Positions 25,532-35,060 of a stretch of 48,253 nt of DNA are shown in pieces. The position numbers were made by a program, and so were the translations under genes. The notes beneath the pieces were generated by a model. The model worked only from the letters and a program-made list of their open reading frames with translations, was not told where the DNA came from and did no database searches. Numbering within the stretch: position 1 is the stretch's first letter; each line of letters opens with the position of its first letter. This DNA comes from Azolla pinnata (lineage: Eukaryota > Streptophyta > Polypodiopsida > Salviniales > Salviniaceae): contig JBBBWG010015556.1 of assembly GCA_037176905.1 (NCBI GenBank), positions 1 to 48,253 on the forward strand, written 5' to 3'.

Positions 25532-27213
25532 CACCTCAAGCACATCTTAAACATTTGTAAATGTACCACATGAAAAGTTCATGAAGCTTTGATGTGATGT
25601 ACAATCTGTAAAATGTAACGTATAATGTGCCATATGATGTTCAAGCCTGTCTGTGTATGTTCTTGTTGCCTCGAAGAACATTCAAAATACAAAGATGAGG
25701 ATAGTGAGGTGGACATCAACTCAGTGCAGTTCCAATTTTTGTAGGTTCCGTGTCTGCAGAGCCTGTGAGATTCATCCATTCTTCCTGGAAGGTATTTCAA
25801 TAGCATTTTGTATGATACTACCTTTCTGCAAATGATCAGACAGCTGAATCTTTTCTTTTATCATAGCACCATTTCCTGTTGTGTCAAGGCCGCAAAATTA
25901 CAGTGTATGACATTTCAGAATCAGGTAAAAAAAAGCTTGGATACAGCTGACACGAAACCAAAGTGTATGTCAGTCAGCAGGATATTCTAAAATCAGAATC
26001 AAATAATTGAAGAGCTTGACTCAAACGTAGATTTTGGTTTTGTTACAAGTATGTTGGATTAAGATTTGGAATCTTTGTTTGTGAAATCTAACTAGAATCA
26101 GAATCACAAAATTGCTTGAACATGGACCAGTCTTTGACCTTATGCAACTTCGATGGGGAACTGAGCTCTTAAAATGCCGAGACGTGCATCTTCTCTTCAC
26201 ATTGATCCAAACTGCAAACAGGTATTTACTGGTAATGGCATTCAGAGTGATTCCATCAACAATGATTTGCATCACTAATCAGTTTACAAAGCATTAGGAA
26301 TGTTTGGACATCACATTCCAGAAACCACCACCCTTGCATCAGGGAAGCAAAACAATTGGGAAGACTGGATTTTGATTTTATACAAGTATGTAGCAAAAAG
26401 GTTTGGGATCTTCGTTTGTTTGCAACATACAATTGATGGCAGTCAACCAGATTCTGAACAATCCCTGTCTTCACATTCAAGCAGAAAAAATATCCCCAGT
26501 TCTAAATGACATTAGATAGCAAATAACTATCGATTTTGGATTGACGCTAAATTCCTGATTGGGAATGAATCAACACCAAATTCTTGATTTGGAGCAAAAA
26601 CAGTCCATTTGTTTTAATTTTAGGTTTGCTTTCGATAGCAATCATCTCTTGCATAGCCTCATGACACGCCCCTAAAAGCTCAAAAATGCCAAAATACATT
26701 GATCTGTATTGGTTGGTAAGATTAACATAGATTTCAAACTAACCTGTATTCTAACATATAAGACTCCTTAACCATCCATCCAACATTGTACAGGTGTGTA
26801 CTGTCATGATGTATGTGTAGTAGCAGTAGGTCCTAAACCATATGAAGATACTAAAAAACCGACAAATCGGCCTTTCGACAATCCAAAGACTTTCTTTTGT
26901 ACAGATTTGGATTGTTCCTGATCCATAAGATAAATGCCCAACAGTTTACTCATCGTCCTTTTCAGACTGCTCGGCATTCTGAGCGGCTTCCACTTTTTCC
27001 CAAAGATGTCCATTGCACTTGGATCAGAGAGAGACAGCGAGCAGTGTGACACTGCAGATAAGAAAACCGATCTCATGGACAATGTAAGCGGTGTTGTGGC
27101 AGCAGCTGTAGCGCATGTATTATTGCTACTGGGGTACGATAGCTGCACCAGTTTCAAGGTGAGGTCAAACCTTGTATTCATAATTTTTCCGTTGATCCCC
27201 TCATCAATGTTCA
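25532..27213. other. Intergenic region between convergent hydrolase and NUP96 genes
   Basis: This interval holds the 3' untranslated regions of two genes that face each other. No open frame here looks like a gene. Two loosely similar stretches, about 26020-26110 and 26360-26470 (both with tacaagtatgt and a gg.atcttcgtttgt-like part), suggest another old duplication, but the match is weak. Confidence 0.5.
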
Positions 27214-30200
27214 TCATTGAGAAACTGCTTGAACAAGCCATGAAGTGAATGCTGATGCTGCTCCTTGCAGTTGGTAGAAGTGGAGGTCTTCAGGAAGAGG
27301 TGCGTCCAAAACACTGTGATGCAACTTCAGCTCCGTGGTCTCATTCTGAGGTGCTGTTAGTTTACTGTTTGATAATAATAGTGTCGCCAGCTCATGGGCC
27401 ATTCTAGAGTATGCCACTCTGCAGCCAAAGCAGAAAATACATTACAGATTAACAGCGAGAACAATACCTTGCAGCCAAAGCAAGAAACTATGTTTTTAGG
27501 CACACGACAGATTTTTTTTGAATGACCTGTTGTTAGCTTCCCAGCGACTTCCCCATATAGCTTGAGATTCTTTCAAGCGTTGAAAGAAAGACTTGCACTC
27601 AGCGGCCTTGCTCTCAGAACTTCCCTGCATTGCGTTTATATCAAAATATTTTAGTGCTGGACTGTCGACAGACTCAAATTTCAGACTATGGCATTGAACT
27701 GCCAAACAGATATGCACAATTCCAATCAGCACCTTTGCATCGAGTGTATTCATTCTGTGATGGATTCTTAGTACCTCCCTCAGGCAGATGTTTAATCTTC
27801 AGATAGACATAGGCATTTCACAAGTCCCTTCCTTAATACAATAAGATCACTAGTTGATTCACTATATCAAGTCTAGACCTTGGAAGTTTGATGATGTTTG
27901 AAAGGAGTTCAAAAGATATTATATTGGGTGAGGCCCAAGTCATTTCAAACATCCTGCTAAGCTTTTTAGGTAACTGGTTGCTAATGTGGGCCTTTTTCTC
28001 TCCATTAGAAACACCACTTTCAGGAGTATTGGACGTGTATTTTTTATGCTCACCTGGAACCGTAACACCTAAAATACAAGCTGTTTTTTCTAGTTCCTTT
28101 CCATCATTTCCACTTTTACTAGTCCAGTTTACATATCAATCACTGCTTAGTTCACATGCTTTAGTTTCCTTCAAAAAACAAGACACAAAAATAGGTAAAA
28201 AAACACTAACTAATGGTAAGTAACAACAACTTACCAACTCGTTTGTGGTTCCATCGTTCTGAAATAAGCTTCTGAGCATAAAGAAGTCACAATAAATGCC
28301 TCCACTTATAGCCCAATCATCAAGCTCTATTTTATTGCGTTCCAAGGGAGTGGCAAGCTCTAAAAGTTCTTCATACTGACCTGCAAATTCCACAGGGCTA
28401 CTACTGTTTGCTATCATAACATATAGGAGCTACATTGCAGAATTGAAGAGTTACTTGAACAGGAAACAAACCTGAAATGAAAAGGGAAGCTGCTACTGAT
28501 GTCATAAATAAAGAATGAGCCCAATGCCACTTATTACTTTTCAGCAGATGCTTGATCGCCTTGTGTGCATCACCCTTGTATTGCCAGTATGTGCCCTATG
28601 CAGACAAGGACAATGACACAGGTAACTGATGAATATTTTAATAAGAATTGAAGTAGCTCAGATCAATTTTAAAAGCACTGTACCAAAGCTTCATGCAGCC
28701 ACTCTGATGGAATGCCTAGCTCCTTCTCCAAAAATATTTGTTGCGACTCGGTTGTACTCCAGACTTCACAATACTGGTGCAGTATTTCCTTAATAACCTT
28801 CTCGTGCAAACCTGGATAATCTCGATCAGGGGGCATGTGCAGAACAACATATATTGCCCAATGGCATTGACCAACTGACAGAAGTTGTGAGGCAAAATTC
28901 ATGTCCAATACATGCAGCTGTATGGGGGGGAGAACCGCAATAGCTTCAAGTATACCATGCTGAAGCCAAGCCATTCTATGATCCAACGGATCATAGGTTG
29001 AGGCAGAGGATGAGAACATCCTGCAAATTGATGATGAAGGCATCTTGCTACCATCAAGGTCTTTCTCTTGATTCGCAAGTAAGAGCATTAAATAGTATAT
29101 CGTGTCATAAAGTCCTGCTTTATGTACGCTTGACATTCCTTCAGATGCCCCTTCTTCCACATACATGGGAGTAGGTTGTGGTGCAGAGTTATCCTCAACA
29201 AGGAGGCTGTAGGTTCTGATAATTTCTGCAAGCTGAGTGTCTGGTCCAAGATTGTACCACATGAGCAAACCCAAAAAGCGTTTCCAGTCAATGGTACGAT
29301 CTTCCAAGGCTCCTTGAATGTCTCCTGAAATAAGCCTATAAATCAATACCATGTCCCCCTCAACGAGATCAAAATCGAATCCCTCATCTTCCCAGATTTC
29401 CAATTGGGATGCAATGTCACTTCTTGTAATGACTGATCCTCCTGCTTGGCTCACTAGGCAAGCTAAGCGAACATCTCCTCGCGCCACTGCCAATTGAACA
29501 CCTTCATCAAGCTGCCTACCAGTCAAAAGTGAAAAAAGTACTTTTAACTGATCTGTGGCATCAATATTCATCAGCTCCTCATCTATAAGGTGCCTAACAC
29601 TGTCCTGGAGCCAGCAGCTGAATTCGGCTCTTCTAACCAAACCAGCCACTTCCTGATCCACAACATCATCATCATCCTCCTCACTTTCTTCTTCCTGAAT
29701 GTCTTTCACTGAAACCTTCTCTGAAAAAAGCACAGTTACTAAATTCCAAGCCATAACTTGATGCCTCAAGACAAGTCGTTGCGATGCAGATACACCTTCA
29801 GAGGAATGTTGCTTGACAAGAAGATCTTCAAAGTTATTACATATATAAGGAAGCTCCGTACGATCGCAATGAACGTACCGCAACTTAATTTTTGATGGTT
29901 TCTCATCCATACCATCTACAATCTTGCTCATTGACATGTGAAATTTGAGAGGGGAAACATATTGCAGCTCCACCAAATCTTCCCTTACCTTCCCTTCTTC
30001 ATCCCTGACACACCCATCAAATGCAACATGCTCTATAGAGATCATCGAAGAAATAGCATTGCCCTGCTGTCCAACTGGGTTTCCTGAATGAGCTAACAAT
30101 CCGTGGGGACCCCAACCTACTCGAAACGAGCAGCCAAGAAATAAAGCAGCATCGACAATATTATCCGAGCGTCCGAACATGCATGACATTTGATCGATTT

Positions 30201-31371
30201 CATTTTTAAACCCAGATCTTGATCTCTTTAACGCAGACTGCTCGGATTTACCTTCAAGTGACAGCAGCATTCTTGAAGGTCTCAAAGGAGACAACTGATG
30301 CTCAACTTCAGAATCTACCTGCCTACCAAAAGGACTCAAAGACTGCTTGGGCGTGCGCTTCCATGATGGTTGTGGGCTGACCTTCATGATATGCTTTGAG
30401 AATGTTACCGGCTGTGGTGATTCTTCAACTGGGGAGAAGCGATTCTTTTTCTGCCCAGGACTACTTTGTGCAACAATACTCTGCTTCGCAAGCTGAGAAG
30501 TAGACCTCTGTCCTGATTGAAAAGATGACTTGCCTGGGAAAGGCGTGCTATCATTTTCCTCTCCAGACGGAAAGAAAAGCATCTTCATCTGTTGCATTTT
30601 CAGAGGATCGAGCCTTAGATGCTGAGGAAGAGAATGCGCCAATGCACTTTGTGGTGTACTGTAATGGACGTCCTGCATGGGCGAACCTTCTTCTTCAATG
30701 TCATCTGAGGCTGCATCAGATCTCTCCAAGTGCCAGACAGGACTTTCAGTACTCTTTACTATGTCAGTAGGACTTGAATCCCGCAAGATGACATCATCCT
30801 CCATGCTAGATAAAGCTTTCTGATCAGGTTGAGCAGGCTCATCATCATCTGAATCATCGAGACCAAACCTACTAAAGTGATGGACATAGAATTTCCACTC
30901 GAGTTTGGTGGCATCATAGGATATGAAATCTGCACCTTGTTGTTCATTCTTCCTTTTCAATCTTCCCACGAAGCTCTCCGAATCTTCAGCTTTTAAGCAT
31001 TTTGTATTGACCCCCCTTCTGGTACCAATATTATACAGTGTGACTTCTGCTGGTTTATTTAGACCACTTCCAACAGGAGGCTTTGTTTCTTCGTTCTCAT
31101 AGACAACTATTTCCCGATGTCCGAATCGGACAATAGAATCAAGGTTCAACCATCTTACATCTGTCTCCCCAGAGAATTTCACAAACCCATGATCCTTGGA
31201 TCCAACCACAAAATCGGTTACTCTACTGCAATAACCAGGTTCATCCACTTCACTAGAAGCCAACTGCTGTAATCTAGGATAAATGAAATAGTCTGATCGC
31301 TGAAGTTTTGGCAAAAGAGATTGAATCTCTTCGGGATAACAGGAATCCTCTGCAACCATGCCATTAACCAT
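27214..31371 (-). CDS. NUP96: Nucleoporin NUP96 (MOS3/SAR3 type), with Nup98-like autoproteolytic domain
   Basis: NUP96 is a scaffold component of the Nup107-160 Y-complex of the nuclear pore. Exons: 31371-28684, 28595-28472, 28410-28235, 27624-27527 and 27418-27214; phases agree and the total is 1096 residues, close to Arabidopsis MOS3. Residues about 27-170 are the Nup98-type autoproteolytic domain (DYFIYPRLQQLA, EPGYCSRVTDF, GLNKPAEVTLYN, WKFYVHHFSRFG). His-Phe-Ser at 165-167 corresponds to the known Nup98/Nup96 self-cleavage site. An acidic stretch (DDSDDDE) and a Ser/Pro-rich linker follow, then the alpha-helical Nup96 domain (WYNLGPDTQLAE, ANQEKDLDGS, CHWAIYVVLHMP, HWAHSLFMTSVAASLF, FFQRLKESQAIWGSRW). 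The large first exon continues open upstream to 31440. I chose the ATG at 31371 because an in-frame splice acceptor lies just before it at 31380; a possible upstream coding exon is listed separately. Confidence 0.95.
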
Positions 31372-31380
31372 CTTCCAAAC

Positions 31381-32890
31381 TGGAAAGCTCAGAAAAATAC
31401 TATTTGCTATATTTGTCTTGCCATGATGTGCAGAAATCAACTTGAGATATTATTCCCTCCAAGGAGATATGCTCCCCCAACAGCAGAAGCTTAAAGAACT
31501 CATTGGTGAAGATAGAAGAAGTAGACAAGGAAACTGAATTCAAAACCCTAAAACAAAGGAGCCAAGTATGTATTCTCTTTGCTATTTCCTTCTTCTTTCT
31601 TATTTTCTCCCTCTTAAACTAAGCGCTTGAAATGCATGCAAAAAACAAGGTTTTTGAACCTTTAACTTGACAGCAAGAAAGACAAAATTGAAAAAAAATT
31701 CGTTCCTTCCTCTATATTCTCCATCCGCAAGTTTGAAATGCCAAAGAAACCAGATCACAAACTAAAAGACAATGAATGGCAAAACCAAATTAACTTTTTT
31801 CCTCGCACTTTGCCCTCATTTCTTCCTTCTTCAGAGCTTACATTCCAAAGAAAGAAACAGTACAAAAAGATACACAAACAACCTTTCCTGTTCTTCATTT
31901 TCCTTTCCGACAAAAAAGCAAAGGCCTTGAAGTGCGAGAAAATTTGCAAGCTCAAGCTCGCTTCATCTCCTTCGTAGACGCATTTGCGTGCGTCATGAAT
32001 ATGGATCTTGAAATGCAGGCAGCTGTCGGGGCAAGACAAGGGAAATCGTACGAAAAGAAACGAAGCGAGTAGGCACAAACTTGCCTTTCTTCTTCATAAT
32101 CCTTCATTCCCGCCTCAACACGGAAAAGGAGGGGGAAACAAACACTAGAACGGGATCAAAAGATCGATCGAAACGCCGAACATTAGAAAAGAGTGGGAAA
32201 GCGGGCAGCGTTACTTCCCACCCTTCAGGAGTCCGGAAGGAGGAGGAGGAGAAAGAGAAGGAGAAGGACGAAATACAGCGCGGAAAGAAACCCTAGGAAG
32301 TTACGATAGCGAAAACGAGAAATTTACGAGACGGAGAGAGCGAGAGACGGGAAGAGAAGCTAACCGTGGTACATGGTCCTCCCTGTCTTTCTTCTGCTTC
32401 TTCTTCTTCTTGCTGCTGCTGCTGCTGCTGCTGCTGCGTCCTCAGAAGCGTTCCATCGTCGGCTTTCTCTGCGTTTCCCGCTTCTCTCGCAGGTCTCTGT
32501 GTGCGCAGTGAGCGAAGCTTCGACGCAGAAGGGTTTAGCAGCAGAAATTCCTCACATTTTTTTTGTTGATTTTTAACAAGTTCTTCTTTGCCTCATTTTT
32601 TTTTTGTTAAGCTACATTTGTTCTGTTCTGTTCTGTTCAATTGTATTTTTTTGGCTCAGATTCCTTTTGCCTGATTTTTAAGTTCTTCTTTGCCTCAGAC
32701 AATTTTTATTTTATTTTTAGCTACAGATGTTTTGCTTAATTAATCCTGTTTTTTGTTAATCTGATGGTGATTAATCCCACTCGTCTGGCACACTAACCCT
32801 GTCGTTAAGTGATGGGTTAAGTACCGTCGTCTTCAATCGCTTAACTGTTTTGTTCTCTCTATGATTTTCCTTTTTTTTTTTTGTGTGTGT
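31381..32890. other. NUP96 upstream region with CTT/CTG microsatellite
   Basis: This is the promoter and leader side of NUP96. A (CTT)n(CTG)n microsatellite lies at about 32397-32437. A loosely repeated segment (agttcttctttgcctca then ttttt-rich sequence) appears at about 32578 and 32680. No further gene is visible. Confidence 0.5.
32365..32374 (-). other. Candidate upstream coding exon of NUP96
   Basis: On the minus strand an ATG at 32374 opens ATG TAC CAC G and meets a possible donor GTTAGC. Joining it to the acceptor ending at 31380 (TTTCCAG) restores the NUP96 frame, giving MYHVWKMVNG. The intron would be about 980 bases. The upstream sequence is GA/GCA-rich like a transcribed leader. 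The frame agreement is seen; use of the exon is inference. Confidence 0.35.
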
Positions 32891-33430
32891 GTAAGAGAAG
32901 ATCCTATCATTAGTTATTGTAAAGACGAGAAAAGCCCCGAAGGCTACAATGTGTCACGAGCTCCAGTAGTTCGACGTTATCGTTGATCACAGACTTTGCG
33001 TTTCTACGACGATTCGTCGTTGCCTTTGGGATTGTGACGCACAGGCAAATATGGAGGAGAATGTTGGGGGTGTTTTTGATGGTATGGAATGCGAATTGTT
33101 GGTGTCACAAGGGGGCTGTCATAGCTTTGGCTGACTCTAGAACTAGAAGTTCTGTTATATGAAAGCTCAAAAGAGTGCATCGCATTGTGTGCACACAAGG
33201 GAACAATTTTAGTTTCACCTTTTAGACCCTTATTCGACTCGGGAATATTTGCAGGAATTGAAAGAGATATTGGGAGTTGCTAAGTGAAATAACTCTGCGG
33301 ATAATTTGGGAAGAGTCGATGCGCAGATGTGTTTGGAAGAAACGGGATTTCCCTCGGTAGAATCAATGAAGGAAGATCGAACAGAGACAATGCGTAGATT
33401 ACGAGGTTGGTTTGATGTTGGGAGGAATCT
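32868..33430 (-). mobile_element. Retrotransposon-like 3' tail and adjoining dispersed repeat
   Basis: Read on the minus strand, the sequence ends TTGTAGCCTTCGGGGC...AATGATAGGATCTTCTCTTAC, then an AC run and a run of A at about 32871-32882. That is the form of a polyadenylated non-LTR retrotransposon end. A similar terminus lies near 42755-42830. The neighbouring segment at about 33200-33430 also matches 42960-43205 but in inverted orientation. No intact coding region is left. Confidence 0.55.
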
Positions 33431-33479
33431 CCTTTTCCTAACAAAGACGATGATGTCAACCTTGACCTTGAGCAAGATG

Positions 33480-34017
33480 GCCAAAGACATTGACCTTTAC
33501 GAAAGCCAAAATGGAGCTTGACCTTGACGAAGACCAAGATGAAGATCTTGGCCCTTAACCAAGGCCCAGACGAAGTCATCGATCCCCGATCAAGACCAAA
33601 ATGAAGACATTGGCCAAGACCAAGAGTAAGATCGAAATACAAAGACATTGACTTTGACCGCGGCTAGAAATGAAGGCATCGACCTTGACCAAGAGTAAGA
33701 TCGATACAAAGACATTGACTCTGTCCGAGGCTAGAAATGAAGGCATTGACCTTGACCAAGAGTGAGATCGATACAATGACATCGACTCTGACCGAGGCTA
33801 GAAATGAAGACACTGACCTTGACCAAGAGTAAGATTGATACAAAGGCATCGACTTTGACCGTGGCTAGAAACGAAGGCATTGACCTTGACCAAGAGTAAG
33901 ATCGATATAGAGACATCGACTTCGACCAAGGCTAGAAATGAAGACATTGTCCTTGACCAAGAGTAAGATCGATACCGAGACATCGGCTTCGACCGAGGCT
34001 AGAAATGAAGACATTGG
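33480..34017. repeat. 67-bp minisatellite, about five good copies
   Basis: The unit cattgaccttgaccaagagtaagatcgata followed by caaagacatcgactctgaccgaggctagaaatgaag repeats at 67-bp spacing from about 33615 to 34017, with more decayed copies back to about 33480. It shares the core ttgaccttgacca with the adjoining 30-bp array. Confidence 0.9.
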
Positions 34018-34890
34018 CGTTGACCTTGACCTTGACCAAGATCAAGACGAGAACATTGACATTGACCAAACCTAGGGCGGTATCTTTGACCTTGACCAAA
34101 CTCAGGGTGGGATCTTTGACCTTGACCAAACCTAGGGCGGAATATCTGACCTTGACCAAGCCTAGGGTGAAATCTTTGACATTGACCAAACCTAGGACAA
34201 AATCTTTGACCTTGACCAAACCTAGGCCAGAATCTTTGACCTTCACCAAAGCTAGGACAAGATCTTTGACCTTGACCAAACCTAGGACGGAACATTTGAC
34301 ATTGACCAAACTCACGACAGGATCTTTGACCTTGACCAAACCCAGGGCAGAATCTTTGACCTTCACCAAACACATGGCAGGATCTTTGCCATTGACAAAA
34401 CCTAGGACAGAATATTTGACATTGACCAAGCCTAGGGCGGAATCTTTGACCTTGACCAAACACATGGCAAGATTTTTGACCTTGACCAAACATAGGACGG
34501 GATCTTTGACCTTGACAAAACCTAGGACAGAATCTTTGACCTTGACCAAGCCCGGGGCGGAATCTTTGACCTTGACCAAGCCCGGGGCAGAATCTTTGAC
34601 CTTGACCAAACACAGGACGGGATCTTTGACCTTGACCAAACACAGGACGAGATCTTTGACCTTGACAAAACTTAGGACAAAATCATTGACCTTGACCAAA
34701 CACAGGACAAGATCTTTGACCTTGACCAAACAAAGGGCGGGATCTTTGACCTTGACAAAACCTAGGACAAAATCTTTGACATTGACCAAACATAGGGCGG
34801 AATCTTTGACCTTGACAACACCTAGGACAGAATCTTTGACCTTGACAACACATAGGACAAAATCTTTGACCTTGACCAAACACGGGAGCT
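34018..34890. repeat. 30-bp minisatellite of about 28 units rich in TTGACC
   Basis: The unit is close to gatctttgaccttgaccaaacctaggacg. The period is 30 bp throughout, so two units fill each 60 bases. Because 30 is a multiple of three, long frames stay open: a plus frame encodes SLTLTKPRTE-like decapeptides and minus frames encode FGQGQRFCPR-like or LVKVKDSVLG-like decapeptides. I regard these as repeat artefacts. Most units hold two TTGACC motifs six bases apart. Confidence 0.95.
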
Positions 34891-34990
34891 ACATTTGACT
34901 TTGACTTTGACTTTGGCTTTGACTTTGGCCTTGACTTTGGCATTGACTTTGACCTTGACTTTGACTTTGACTTTGACCTTGACCAAGAGA
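34891..34990. repeat. TTTGACTTTGAC/TTTGGC hexamer tract
   Basis: About 95 bases of tttgac and tttggc hexamers continue the 30-bp array up to 71 bases before the PPR start codon, so the array's edge is in the PPR promoter or leader. Confidence 0.9.
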
Positions 34991-35060
34991 ACGAGAGAGA
35001 AGAGAAGCCATGGTCTTCTTTCTGCTGCACGGTCTCCTTCCTCCTCCGTCGTCCCTGTGA

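Noticed and set aside
34018..34890. TGACCTTGA motifs resembling animal nuclear-receptor (ERR-type) response elements
   Set aside because: Plants lack nuclear receptors. The plant reading of the same bases as WRKY W-boxes is more sensible.
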